Origin: an uncultured Bacteroidota bacterium
GTDB lineage: Bacteria > Bacteroidota > Bacteroidia > Bacteroidales > VadinHA17
DNA length: 64,000 bases
Direction of reading: 5' to 3'
Assembly: GCA_903824785.1 (NCBI GenBank)
Contig: CAIJYD010000030.1
Coordinates: 99,220-163,219 of the forward strand
In this document: positions 55,432-64,000 of the stretch, piece after piece
Position numbering within the stretch: position 1 is the first letter of the stretch
Layout of the letters: every line of letters starts with the position of its first letter
The notes under the pieces: generated by a model
What the model was told of the DNA's origin: nothing
Database searches by the model: none
The model's input: only the letters and a program-made list of their open reading frames with translations
Position numbers and translations under genes: made by a program

Positions 55432-57370
55432 TATTGCTGCTCTTTGACTTTGACCAGCGTACTGCAACAACCCTGTATGGAAATCTGGTAATCATATTAT
55501 GGGCATTCGGACAGTTTTTCCGGTGGATTTTTATTCCATCAAGAATTGTCACAAAACCAAAGACATTATCTCCGAACAACGGATTGCAACAGCGTGCAAG
55601 CTTATAATCAAGACCCTCTACCCTGTCTTCAATTATCAGATAATCTGACAATTGCGAATCAATTAACTCTTTTGCCTCTTTTTCCGGAACAAATGCAGCA
55701 GTATTGGCTGATTCAACCGGCTCCTCCTTAAGTAAAATGTCTTTAATAAGAAGCAGCTCAATTTTTTCTGTTGCAATCAGATAATAGAGATCCTGAGCTG
55801 TTTTCAGGTTGAAGGAATTAATCAGTTTCTGAATAACAATATCCCCATACACCATCTTCCAGTTTTTTAACCGCCGCATGAGTATCTCCCTTCCTTCTGC
55901 CGCTGCCTTGGTCTTTTCCTCGTTTAAAACCTGCTTAATCTTGGTCTTGGCCTTTGTTGTAACCACAAAGGAGAGCCAGTCCTGTTTTGGCTTCTGATTC
56001 TTTGATCTGGTTATGGATACATGGTCGCCATTATGAAGTACATATCTGATAGCAACATTTTTCCCATTAACCTTTCCTCCCACGCATGTTGATCCGACAG
56101 CAGTATGGATATCGAAGGCAAAATCGAGTACTGTCGCTCCGGCAGGTAACTGACGAAGATCTCCTTTTGGTGTAAAAACAAATATTTCGTCGGTATATAG
56201 ACCCGACCGCACCTGGTCAATAAATGCATTGTCCTCTTTTTCAGACGATTCCAGTATTTCCCGCATTCGCGATAACCACGTATCGAGTCCACCCTCTCCT
56301 TTTATTCCTTTATATTTGAAGTGAGCAGCCAGCCCCTTTTCAGCAATCTCATCCATCCGGAATGATCTGATCTGTACTTCGACCCATTTCCCTCTTGGAC
56401 CAACCACAGTAGTATGGAGAGACTCATATCCGTTCGATTTGGGAATGGATATCCAGTCGCGCAATCTACTTGGATCAGGCTGATACAGATCAGTCACAAT
56501 GGAGTAAGCCCTCCAGCAGTCGGATTTCTCTCTCTCTGTATCGGTGTCAATTATTATCCTGACTGCAAAAAGATCATATACCTCTTCAAATTCCACACCC
56601 TGCTTTTTCATTTTAAGCATTATGGAATGAATTGATTTTGTGCGACTTTTAACTGTGAACCGAAAGCCTTGCTTCTCCATTTTTTCTTTAAGAGGAACTG
56701 AGAAATCACGTATCAGTTTATTCCTTGAAGCTGTAGTCTGCTTAAGCCGGCTTTCAACATAATTATACCGTTCGGGTTCGAGATACTTAACGGCAAGATC
56801 TTCCATTTCCGACTTGATGTTATAATATCCAAGCCGGTGAGCGAGAGGTGCATAAAGAAAATATGTCTCAGAAGCAAGCGGTATTCTCTCATTCTCCGGA
56901 GCCCTGTCGAGATTACGCATGTATTCAAGTCGCTCAACAAGCTTTATAAGTATCACCCTTACATCATCGGCAAGGCTTAAGAGCAGTTTACGAAAATTCT
57001 CTGCCTGGTAGGAAGATTGCATTGAATCGATGCTTGTAATACGGGTAAAACCTGTAAGAATTTCCACAACTTTCTTCCCAAAGCTCTTTTCAAGCTCTTT
57101 TGGAGGAAGGTTCAGATTATTATAGGCGTCGTGTAACAGGGCTGTAACTATTGAAGTAATTCCAAGCCCCATCTCCCCTGCAATAATTCTTGCAACCGAC
57201 AATGCGTGAAGGATTTCCGGTTCTCCTGTAATGGTTATCCTCTCCCCACAAGCCTCCACCGCAAGATCCAGAGCCCCTCTTATCCTGCCAATATCTTCAG
57301 ATGGTACCGTTTTTTTTGCAGCCTGAAGCAATGCTCTGTAGCCTGACTGGATTTTTCTTATATCTGCCAT
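55409..57370 (-). CDS. RelA/SpoT homologue, synthetase-type, hydrolase site degenerate, no ACT
   Basis: A 653-residue (p)ppGpp synthetase. The HD half is changed: H55 and H80-D81 remain, but the E-D pair of HDxxED is N84-N85 and the later Asp of LADRLHNMR is E146. Hydrolase activity is therefore unlikely. The synthetase half is intact (SIHSIMLKMKKQ, YDLFAVRIII, IPKSNGYESLHTTVVGP, EVQIRS). TGS and the conserved Cys region (ARCCNPLFGD, HRKNCPNA) follow, but the chain ends there, so the ACT domain is missing. Its last 23 bases overlap the end of dnaE. It may act as the RelA-like partner of another, bifunctional Rel elsewhere. Confidence 0.9.
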   Translation of the reverse strand: MADIRKIQSGYRALLQAAKKTVPSEDIGRIRGALDLAVEACGERITITGEPEILHALSVARIIAGEMGLGITSIVTALLHDAYNNLNLPPKELEKSFGKKVVEILTGFTRITSIDSMQSSYQAENFRKLLLSLADDVRVILIKLVERLEYMRNLDRAPENERIPLASETYFLYAPLAHRLGYYNIKSEMEDLAVKYLEPERYNYVESRLKQTTASRNKLIRDFSVPLKEKMEKQGFRFTVKSRTKSIHSIMLKMKKQGVEFEEVYDLFAVRIIIDTDTEREKSDCWRAYSIVTDLYQPDPSRLRDWISIPKSNGYESLHTTVVGPRGKWVEVQIRSFRMDEIAEKGLAAHFKYKGIKGEGGLDTWLSRMREILESSEKEDNAFIDQVRSGLYTDEIFVFTPKGDLRQLPAGATVLDFAFDIHTAVGSTCVGGKVNGKNVAIRYVLHNGDHVSITRSKNQKPKQDWLSFVVTTKAKTKIKQVLNEEKTKAAAEGREILMRRLKNWKMVYGDIVIQKLINSFNLKTAQDLYYLIATEKIELLLIKDILLKEEPVESANTAAFVPEKEAKELIDSQLSDYLIIEDRVEGLDYKLARCCNPLFGDNVFGFVTILDGIKIHRKNCPNAHNMITRFPYRVVAVRWSKSKSSNINTSGRA

Positions 57371-57436
57371 CCTTAAAACTTTTTTATTGTTGCTGACCCC
57401 GTTTAAACCAATATGCTCCAGCGGGATTCAAAAAAC

Positions 57437-57469
57437 AATCCCCGGGAAGTTTTTGGAACCCCGGGGATT
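57437..57469 (-). terminator. Intrinsic terminator of the beta-barrel gene
   Basis: Perfect 10-base arms AATCCCCGGG (57437-57446) and CCCGGGGATT (57460-57469). On the minus strand the stem is followed by a run of T, which terminates the gene to the right. Confidence 0.8.
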
Positions 57470-57491
57470 TCAGATGATATTTTGTTTTTTA

Positions 57492-58580
57492 TTATCTGAA
57501 CGAGATTCCCAATCCTGCTGAAAACACGTTATACTGTGCCCTTGTATAATCAGCATGGATAGTAATTATGGCAAGCTTTATCCTTAAACCGATATTGGCT
57601 CTCAAACCCGAAAAATTCTCGATATTAATTGACGGAAAATCCTTTCCTGTCTTTACTCCGGTATTATTATATTCTGCATATGGAACAGCCGGAAGAGTGG
57701 GAGTTACCAGAGAGGGTGTGGGAAAATTCCCCGTGATGAGCATAGCGGTCTTGGTTTTACAATATCCTAAACCGCCATAAAATGTAATTACAGGCAGGTT
57801 AAGTGAAGCTATTGCGCTAACGTTTAAGGCTGTAACTTCAAGATTAAGATTCTGGTCATTGAAAGAAGTTGAAGCATTAAAAGGAGTCGTATAGGCTTGC
57901 GGAATAGCAGGATCAGGTTTAAGGCCAAGAGGAACGTTGCCTTCGAGCTTTGTATAGCCGCCAAAAAGGGAGACATCGAAAGGCATTAGTTTATTTCCGG
58001 GGATATATTGCAAAACGCTATGAACGATACCTACTCCCCATAAAGAGATATCACCATTCTGAATAGTAACTTTCGGAATAAATCTTGCTTTCAGTTCTGT
58101 GCCGAAAGGGAGTCCTATTCCAATCTGGGCTGTTGGTACAGGAATATATTTCCAGGAAGTACCCGGAGGTGCCTTAAAAGATGCAAGTGTAACTCCGCCG
58201 GCTTTATAGGCCATGGCTGGACCGTCGATATCAGGCCCTGAAATGGATGAAGTGGGTCCGGTAGCGGTCAATGATGAAGAAAGCCCTAATGAAGAGAGCT
58301 CAAATTTATCTGCTGAAGCAGGAACAATTCCGACACTTATACCTGTTGTTACGTCGAATCCTCCGAATTTATGAGGCTTGGCAGTATTATACCACCCCCC
58401 GTTAAGTCCTGATCCAAAGGCATTTGCCCAGGGCGAAACATAAGCCTGAATGAACTTTGCACCATCAGCCGGAGCACTTTTTAAAAAGTCAACATTGTTT
58501 AACTGGGAAAATGATAAAGTTGAAAAAATAATAAGGGTGCTCAGAAGAGTCCCTGATCGTTTTGAGATAAGTCTGTTCAT
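57492..58580 (-). CDS. Outer-membrane beta-barrel protein, DUF6588-like
   Basis: A 362-residue protein with a signal peptide (hydrophobic 11-23, ending SFSQ). The chain alternates short strands with Gly/Pro/Ser-rich turns, and ends in GLRANIGLRIKLAIITIHADYTRAQYN then AGLGISFR, as a barrel would. The N-terminal block (QLNNVDFLKSAPADGAKFIQAY) resembles DUF6588 proteins of this phylum. Role is unknown; transport or adhesion are possible. Confidence 0.7.
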   Translation of the reverse strand: MNRLISKRSGTLLSTLIIFSTLSFSQLNNVDFLKSAPADGAKFIQAYVSPWANAFGSGLNGGWYNTAKPHKFGGFDVTTGISVGIVPASADKFELSSLGLSSSLTATGPTSSISGPDIDGPAMAYKAGGVTLASFKAPPGTSWKYIPVPTAQIGIGLPFGTELKARFIPKVTIQNGDISLWGVGIVHSVLQYIPGNKLMPFDVSLFGGYTKLEGNVPLGLKPDPAIPQAYTTPFNASTSFNDQNLNLEVTALNVSAIASLNLPVITFYGGLGYCKTKTAMLITGNFPTPSLVTPTLPAVPYAEYNNTGVKTGKDFPSINIENFSGLRANIGLRIKLAIITIHADYTRAQYNVFSAGLGISFR

Positions 58581-58768
58581 AGCAGTTAAAATTGATTCAC
58601 ATTTCGAATTTAATACAAATATAGAAAAAATTGAATATTCAAGTTACAAAGATGATTTACTTATGATGATATAACAAAGTTCTTGCGGTAAAGGTTGCAA
58701 GGAGCAGCGAGAAAAATTACCGGTAAAGAGTCACCACCTCCGGGACAGACATAATTAATATTAAGTGG

Positions 58769-59587
58769 TTATTTAATAGGTGATCGGGGTTCCTTCGCCA
58801 TCTCGCGATAATATACCCAGTCAACCAGTCCGGGAATAATTCGCTGAAAGAGAGCCGTTAGCCTGCCATCCCAGGTAAGAAGTTTGTTTCTTTTCTTTTT
58901 TCTGATTCCTTTCAGAACCCATTTAGCAACATATCCTGGCGACATAAGCTTCTTCTCGTCCCTTGGCGATTCGCCCTGCTCTGCTCCTGTTGCAGTAAGA
59001 GCATGTTTTCTGATATCGGTAGCTGTAAATCCGGGAGCAATTATCATAACATGCAGACCTTTTTTCAGATTTTCAATTCTTATTGTCTCCAGAAAACCAT
59101 GCATGGCAAATTTTGAAGCAGAGTAGCCGGTTCTACCCGGTAACCCGTGGAAGCCTGCGACAGAAGAAACGCCTACCAGTGAACCTTTTTGTTTAATCAG
59201 AAAGGGCAACGCATACCTGGTGCAATACACTGTTCCCCAGAAATTTACATTCATCAGACTATGCAGTACCTTTAGATCAGCATCGATGAATGAAGCTCTC
59301 ATTGAAACGCCGGCATTATTTATAAGGATATCTATCCCTCCGTATTTTTCTAAAGTTTTATCAATAAGGCGTTTGCAATCCTCTTCAATACTTACATCAG
59401 TTTTAATAAAGATTGCATCCCCTCCAGACGCAATAATCTCATCTGCGATCAGTGAGAGTTTTGCATCAGACCGGGCTGCCAGAACCACTTTGCTTCCATT
59501 CCGGGCAAACTCACGGGCAATAGCTTCTCCGATGCCTGAAGATGCACCTGTAACAATAACAACTTTGTCTTTAAAAATATTTTTCAT
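58769..59587 (-). CDS. Short-chain dehydrogenase/reductase
   Basis: A 272-residue SDR with TGASSGIG, NNAGVSMRA, GVSSVAG and the YSASK pair. After the core it has extra length at the C-terminus (about 30 residues, VLKGIRKKKRNKLLTWDGRL) often found in membrane-associated SDRs of lipid or steroid type. Substrate is unknown. It is a single gene before tRNA-Lys on the other strand. Confidence 0.9.
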   Translation of the reverse strand: MKNIFKDKVVIVTGASSGIGEAIAREFARNGSKVVLAARSDAKLSLIADEIIASGGDAIFIKTDVSIEEDCKRLIDKTLEKYGGIDILINNAGVSMRASFIDADLKVLHSLMNVNFWGTVYCTRYALPFLIKQKGSLVGVSSVAGFHGLPGRTGYSASKFAMHGFLETIRIENLKKGLHVMIIAPGFTATDIRKHALTATGAEQGESPRDEKKLMSPGYVAKWVLKGIRKKKRNKLLTWDGRLTALFQRIIPGLVDWVYYREMAKEPRSPIK

Positions 59588-59690
59588 GCTTAATTTTTTG
59601 GATCAGACAAATGGTTTTGCTAAATTAACAGATTAAAATGAATAAGGAAAAATCTTATCATTTTTGTTAAAGGAAAAAGTGTAATATTTT

Positions 59691-59721
59691 TTTGCATTAA
59701 AATAAATTTATCATACATTTG
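59691..59721 (+). promoter_or_regulatory. Promoter of tRNA-Lys
   Basis: A full consensus match: TTTG (59691-59694), 19 bases, TACATTTG (59714-59721). Predicted start near 59728, 14 bases before the mature tRNA. Confidence 0.75.
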
Positions 59722-59741
59722 CACTCGCAAAAACAAAGGAG

Positions 59742-59814
59742 GATTCAGTAGCTCAGCTGGTAGAGCACATCCCTTTTAAGGATGGGGTCCTGGGTTCGAG
59801 CCCCAGCTGGATCA
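59742..59814 (+). tRNA. tRNA-Lys (anticodon TTT)
   Basis: A 73-base cloverleaf: acceptor GATTCAG with CTGGATC (one G-T pair), anticodon stem CATCC/GGATG with loop CTTTTAA, T arm CTGGG-TTCGAGC-CCCAG. Anticodon TTT reads AAA and AAG. CCA is not encoded. Confidence 0.95.
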
Positions 59815-59816
59815 CT

Positions 59817-59842
59817 AAAAGCCCTCAGAGATGAGGGCTTTT
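59817..59842 (+). terminator. Intrinsic terminator of tRNA-Lys
   Basis: Perfect arms AAAAGCCCTCA (59817-59827) and TGAGGGCTTTT (59832-59842), loop GAGA, starting three bases after the tRNA. Confidence 0.85.
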
Positions 59843-59966
59843 TCACGTTTAATAGTCTGATTTACTGCAGAGTATGTTGTAAATATACTCTCCCTGATTG
59901 CTATTCGGACTATCGGTTCTTAGTAAAGTTAATCGTTCCTATAAGTTTCCGGAGTTAAGAGCGCTC

Positions 59967-61133
59967 CTAATCGCGCAAACAACGGACAGCGAAACCATTT
60001 TTCTTTTCGGAGCTTCCATTATATGTACGGTCATTATTATAAAACATGTACCGGGTGAAACCACTTGTAAGTTCGTTCTCCGTAGAACACCACCAGTAGG
60101 TCATTTCCCCAAGGTAATAGTACGGACCAGTGTTAGTTCGGAAGCCACCGGCAAGAGCTGTGAAACCGCTGCTGTTGTTAGTCGCCTGATCGTTACCTAC
60201 TGTGCCTGCAGTGCCCCATGTATTCCAGCCGGATGTTGCTGCCATTGATTTTCCAATGTCTATTCCACTGCCCTGATAACCATTACCATTGGCTGTAAGA
60301 TAATCTGTTAATTTAGTCCACTGAGCATCGGTTGGTACATGCCAGCCTGCAGGACAAACATTTTTGCCTCCATTGCTTGCCACCTTTGTGGAGGGATTAT
60401 TATCTACCACAAACCAGTTATAAAGTCTTCCATTAGTAGTGGAATTATCAGGAGTATTACTGTAATCGCTATATGCACCTGTGGTTGCAGCCTCCCATGT
60501 TGCATCAGCTGTTACATTGGGTATAGATGTGCCATCGTTGTATTTGGTTGTTTTAAGGTTCTCCTTCATCCAGACCTGTGTACCGATTTTTACAACATTA
60601 TACTGATTGCCTGTAATATCTGCCAGTTTGTATGTACCTGCTGAGATTAAATTGTCTTCGAGTATCTTTATATTCTGCTTTATTGTTGCGGATTCAGATG
60701 AAGTTGCTGATGATTCTGCATATTGGGCATAAGGCACGCTGAGTAACTGACTTACTCCGGTCACTTTATAATCGACTCCACCTGCAGGGTCTGTTTCTGT
60801 TTTAATATAATAAGGACCTGCTGACCAGTCAATAGCTGAAAACGTGCCTGAAGCAACTGTACCTGCACCTATTTCTATACTAACTAAACCATTGGCATTG
60901 GTTGTTGGGGTATGGGTTTCAACATATACTGCCGAGCCACTTGATGATCCTTGCAGAATGCTGATTTGCATTCCCACAGCTGTTGAAGTAACCAAAGCAT
61001 TGCTGCTATTCCTGATTACTGCCTGGTAGCTCATCTTCTGTGGTGCCTGGGCGGAGGCGGAAGGCGACAGGTTGAAGGCGACTGGCAATAGGAAGAAAAT
61101 TACCATGAGAAGGAATTTCGCAAGTGAATTCAT
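59967..61133 (-). CDS. FISUMP-domain secreted protein (388 residues)
   Basis: A surface protein with signal peptide (hydrophobic 6-20, ending SASAQ), a conserved N-terminal block (QKMSYQAVIRN, then GLVSIEIGAGTV, 25-140), a short coiled coil and a FISUMP domain (Fibrobacter succinogenes major paralogue) from about residue 165: VKIGTQVWMKENLKTTKYND, GRLYNWFVVDN, CPAGWHVPTDAQW, SGFTALAGGF and KKNGFAVRCLRD. No enzymatic site is seen. It lies 96 bases after a longer paralogue on the same strand, from which it shares a nearly identical DNA block. Confidence 0.85.
   Translation of the reverse strand: MNSLAKFLLMVIFFLLPVAFNLSPSASAQAPQKMSYQAVIRNSSNALVTSTAVGMQISILQGSSSGSAVYVETHTPTTNANGLVSIEIGAGTVASGTFSAIDWSAGPYYIKTETDPAGGVDYKVTGVSQLLSVPYAQYAESSATSSESATIKQNIKILEDNLISAGTYKLADITGNQYNVVKIGTQVWMKENLKTTKYNDGTSIPNVTADATWEAATTGAYSDYSNTPDNSTTNGRLYNWFVVDNNPSTKVASNGGKNVCPAGWHVPTDAQWTKLTDYLTANGNGYQGSGIDIGKSMAATSGWNTWGTAGTVGNDQATNNSSGFTALAGGFRTNTGPYYYLGEMTYWWCSTENELTSGFTRYMFYNNDRTYNGSSEKKNGFAVRCLRD
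60822..60947 (-). repeat. 126-base block duplicated at 62763-62888
   Basis: The two copies differ at only two bases over 126, though the flanks diverge. They code for the conserved N-terminal block of the two FISUMP proteins (around GTVASGTFSAIDWS and SIEIGAGTV). This points to gene conversion or recent duplication. Confidence 0.8.
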
Positions 61134-61229
61134 TGTTATATTAGTTATCGGTTCACAAATTTTGTTAATTGTCAGTGTTTAACGTAGAAGGCTTAGCGTT
61201 TTTCGTTTACCGTTTAGCGTTTTGAGTAG

Positions 61230-63101
61230 TCAATTTTTTAAACAACGAACAGAGAAACCAAAAAGCTTATTAATAGAGTTGGCGAATGCATGGCTGAAAC
61301 TGTAGCCCAGCTTCCGATAGTAGGCTTCTCCTGCCGAGGCCGCTGTAGAGCTACTCCACCAGAATCCGAAGTTTTCAAGATCGGAGTATGCATCTCCAGT
61401 GCTATGGTAGCCACCCGGAAGAGCTGAGAAAAAAGATGAATTTGTAGCACCACCATCAGCGTGGTATGTCCAATGAGATGAGCCTGATTCTTTAAGTTTA
61501 CCTCCGGCAGCACTTTCGCCTCCTAAAGAGGTTGTTAGCGTTAACCACTCGGTATCGCTTGGCACATGCCAGCCGGTGGGGCATACATTTTTGCCACCAT
61601 TACTAACTATCTTGGTCGCTTCATTATTATCTACTGTAAACCAGTTATAAAGCTTCCCATATGTGGTTGAATTATTGGGATCATTACTGTAATTGCTATA
61701 TGCACCAGTGGTTGCAGCCGCCCATTCACCGGTAGCAGTTATATTGGGTATTGATGTACCATCATTATATTTCGTGGTTTTCAGGTTTTCGGACATCCAG
61801 ATCTGTGTATTAATCTTAACAACATTATATAAATTGCCTTCAACATCAGCCAATTTATAAGAGCCTGCTGTAATTAAATTGTCTTCAAGAATTTTAATTT
61901 GTTGTTTCAATTCATCCACATAAGCCTTATTAGCTGCATCTGTAGCATTAACAGGAGTTGCAATTGTTGTTGTTCCGCTGACAGTTAAACCCGTTAAAGT
62001 GCCAACTGATGTAATGGCAGGTTGCGCTGCTGTTGTTACTGTGGCTGCTGTTGTAGCTGTTGCAGCATTACCATTTAATGCAGCTGATATTGTCCCTGCT
62101 GTGAAATTACCACTTGCATCACGTTTTACTATGGTGCTTGCTGTATTTGCGTTGGTAGCCGCATTGGCCAGGTTTGCTCCCGAAGCTACATTAGCGGCTG
62201 TTACTCCGCCCACTGCAGATACGACTGTTGCTCCTTGTGTACCTGTTACATCTCCAATCATACTCCCTGTAAAAGAAGCTGCCGAGCCTGTTGTGCTTTG
62301 ATTAAGAGTTGGGAAGTTCGTTAGTGATGCTGCACTACCCGATGGCGTGAGGTAATCTGTTCCTGCCGTTGCAGCTGATATAGTAGTTCCATTACTTTTA
62401 ACAATACCATTTATAGCTTTAACAGTTGCATCAGCTTCCGTTGTGAGATAAGAAACATTGCTCCCGGCAGTTGCCAGCCCTTTGGCGTTGATGGTAACAT
62501 TATTATATGTACCCACGTTTGAGTTAACCGTTGCAAGTGTTAAAGCACCTGAACCTGTTGCATCACCAGAATGAGTTGCGTTGGTAACCAAAACGCTGTA
62601 AGTAGTATTGACTGCATTATCGCCGGTATTTGTCCCGCTTGTTCCTGCAACATTTTTGGCGTACAAAGCATAAGGTACACTTAATAACTGGCTTGTTCCG
62701 GTAATGGTATAACTGGTTCCTCCGGCAGGGTCGGTTTCTGTTTTAATGAAATAAGTGCCTGTTGACCAGTCAATAGCTGAAAACGTGCCTGAAGCAACTG
62801 TACCTGCACCTATTTCTATACTAGCCAAACCATTGGCATTGGTTGTTGGGGTATGGGTTTCAACATATACTGCCGAGCCACTTGATGAACCTTGGAGAAT
62901 GCTGATTTTCATTCCAACAGCATGGCTCGTAACAAGAGCATTGCTTGCATTTCGGATTACTGCCTGGTAACTCATCTTCTGAGGTGCCTGGGCGGAAGCG
63001 GAAGGCGACAGACTGAAGGCAAAAGTCAAAATGAAAATTGAAAAAATCAAAATGCAAAATGAAGGAAATTTCTTTTCTGATTTGGATGTTTTTTGAATCA
63101 T
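61230..63101 (-). CDS. FISUMP-domain secreted protein with tail-fibre-like spacer (623 residues)
   Basis: The N-terminal export signal and block (25-140) match the 388-residue paralogue. A spacer of about 260 residues follows, rich in Ala, Thr, Gly and Ser with phrases such as KRDASGNFTAGTISAALNGN and PVNATDAANKAYVDELK; this type of text is common in phage tail fibres and long surface fibres. A coil and a FISUMP domain end the protein (WMSENLKTTKYNDG, CPTGWHVPSDTEW, FGFSVRCLKN). Surface display or adhesion is likely but not shown. Confidence 0.82.
   Translation of the reverse strand: MIQKTSKSEKKFPSFCILIFSIFILTFAFSLSPSASAQAPQKMSYQAVIRNASNALVTSHAVGMKISILQGSSSGSAVYVETHTPTTNANGLASIEIGAGTVASGTFSAIDWSTGTYFIKTETDPAGGTSYTITGTSQLLSVPYALYAKNVAGTSGTNTGDNAVNTTYSVLVTNATHSGDATGSGALTLATVNSNVGTYNNVTINAKGLATAGSNVSYLTTEADATVKAINGIVKSNGTTISAATAGTDYLTPSGSAASLTNFPTLNQSTTGSAASFTGSMIGDVTGTQGATVVSAVGGVTAANVASGANLANAATNANTASTIVKRDASGNFTAGTISAALNGNAATATTAATVTTAAQPAITSVGTLTGLTVSGTTTIATPVNATDAANKAYVDELKQQIKILEDNLITAGSYKLADVEGNLYNVVKINTQIWMSENLKTTKYNDGTSIPNITATGEWAAATTGAYSNYSNDPNNSTTYGKLYNWFTVDNNEATKIVSNGGKNVCPTGWHVPSDTEWLTLTTSLGGESAAGGKLKESGSSHWTYHADGGATNSSFFSALPGGYHSTGDAYSDLENFGFWWSSSTAASAGEAYYRKLGYSFSHAFANSINKLFGFSVRCLKN
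62763..62888 (-). repeat. Second copy of the 126-base FISUMP block
   Basis: Partner of 60822-60947, two base differences, same orientation, within the 623-residue FISUMP gene. Confidence 0.8.
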
Positions 63102-63162
63102 AATTATGTTTTATAACAGTTTAAAATACTTTTTACTAACAATCAGCTAATCATCGCATCAA

Positions 63163-63642
63163 TCAGTTTTTAATGATCTTGAAGGTTTTTATTACTTTCT
63201 TATTATCCGTCACCTTCAGAAAATATGTTGATGGCAAAAGAGTCTGCATTGAAATAATAGTCTCTTGTCCTTCAATCTTTACTGTCCGGAGAAGATTGCC
63301 GTTTATGTCGTAAAGGGAAGCAATGGATTGCGTCTTTACCTCTCCATCAATAACAAGTTTCAGATAGTCTGTTGCAGGATTAGGATAAACTGACATCTCC
63401 AGAGAGATCTCCTTTGCAGCTTCAATAGCTGTAATTACCGATATCTCATAAGGCTGTTGTACTCCCTGGGCAACACTGCCTGAGTTTGTGATGGTCGTGT
63501 AAACAACCTGCCCCACGGTGTAGCTTACAGTTCCACCACTTCCTGTACCATTCCCGCCCGAAGCCGGGACTGCATTCTGTGCATTCAGACCTGTTAGTCC
63601 GATACAGCAGATAAATAAGGTAATTAATGTTACTCTTTTCAT
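63163..63642 (-). CDS. Small secreted protein with T9SS type A sorting domain (second copy)
   Basis: A paralogue of the protein at 22792-23277. From the ATG at 63642 it has 159 residues: signal peptide (ending GLTGLNAQ), TVSYTVGQVVY, VAQGVQQPYEISV, and the T9SS tail VYPNPATDYLKLVI to KTFKIIKN. A longer frame to 63750 would add 36 residues with no signal-like character, so the shorter start is preferred. It precedes the two FISUMP genes on the same strand by 61 bases and may be cotranscribed. Confidence 0.85.
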   Translation of the reverse strand: MKRVTLITLFICCIGLTGLNAQNAVPASGGNGTGSGGTVSYTVGQVVYTTITNSGSVAQGVQQPYEISVITAIEAAKEISLEMSVYPNPATDYLKLVIDGEVKTQSIASLYDINGNLLRTVKIEGQETIISMQTLLPSTYFLKVTDNKKVIKTFKIIKN

Positions 63643-64000
63643 CCGTCCAATAATATTTGTTACCGCTCGGATAGAGCTCGCATGCTGACTGTTTTCATGC
63701 AAGCTTGTGATTCCAGTTAAACATACTGTTTTCATAGCTATGTAATTCATTAATAAGTTATTGAAAAATTGATTTTAGATTCCCCGGATAAAATACAAAA
63801 GATACATTTCCCCCGAATTCATCGGTAACAAGATAAAGAAAATTATTAATTCCTAACCTGAATTATTCATAAAAAGGTTTTTTTTGTTCTTTATTTATAA
63901 CTTATTCAGCTATATTTTAAAGTCGTTACAACAACATAACCCCTTTGTACAATGATATACAAAAAACTGAAACTATTGCTTCCGTACTTAGTTAAACACC
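63643..64000. other. Intergenic to window end, no gene seen
   Basis: About 360 bases upstream of the T9SS gene. On the minus strand TATCTTTTG at about 63796-63804 resembles a -7 box with one extra base, but no -33 partner was found. No frame on the right edge looks like a gene. Confidence 0.4.

Noticed and set aside
61999..62301. Plus-strand Ala/Val-rich frame
   Set aside because: Shadow of the low-complexity spacer of the FISUMP protein.

Overview
The window looks like a chromosomal segment from an anaerobic or facultatively anaerobic member of the Bacteroidota, most likely Bacteroidales. Evidence for this: two small secreted proteins with type IX secretion (T9SS) sorting domains, two FISUMP-domain lipid- or Sec-exported surface proteins, the L28-L33-DUF4295 ribosomal cluster typical of the phylum, an oxygen-sensitive sulfatase-maturating enzyme, and many promoters of the Bacteroidota type TTTG-N19-21-TAnnTTTG. 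The sequence is AT-rich and almost no gene has a recognisable Shine-Dalgarno site.

Layout. 1-1861: the end of a SanA-like gene and an anaerobic sulfatase-maturating enzyme. 2103-8784: a co-directional electron-transfer cluster made of a membrane b-type cytochrome-like protein, an iron-sulfur flavoprotein, a 20-heme and a 13-heme cytochrome c, and an outer-membrane beta-barrel. 9076-11321: a pentapeptide-repeat protein and a Ser-type sulfatase that needs the maturase. 11338-20800: mnmE, a large hybrid histidine kinase with a partner kinase, sucD, fabG and a CAAX-type protease. 20829-25145: a looser accessory stretch with tRNA-Thr and tRNA-Gly, a tRNA-end duplication, a T9SS protein and a truncated PAS protein. 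25146-36903: housekeeping (cinA, rpmB, rpmG, ftsY, rimO, clpC, gyrA). 37214-41022: a probable peptidoglycan-peptide recycling operon. 41277-50046: ABC exporter, sugar porter, peroxiredoxin, typA and other small genes. 50162-57370: a LexA-like autocleaving XRE regulator, DNA polymerase IV, a second short DnaE, and a RelA-like synthetase. 57492-64000: outer-membrane protein, SDR, tRNA-Lys, two FISUMP proteins and a T9SS protein.

Two systems deserve most attention. The first is the damage-response cassette at 50042-55431: an XRE repressor with an Ala-Gly cleavage site and Ser/Lys dyad in LexA-like spacing, diverging from a catalytically intact PolY polymerase and a short replicative-type DnaE. 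Two matching dyads (TGATTA-N5-TAATCA) lie on the shared promoter region, and both polymerase genes have the same 9-base-periodic leader. The second is the multiheme conduit at 2103-8784, whose gene order suggests electrons pass from a cytoplasmic or membrane flavoprotein through periplasmic wires of 33 hemes towards the outer membrane. The RelA/SpoT homologue has an intact synthetase but a degenerate hydrolase site and no ACT domain. All functional statements are from reading motifs by eye; no database search was run.
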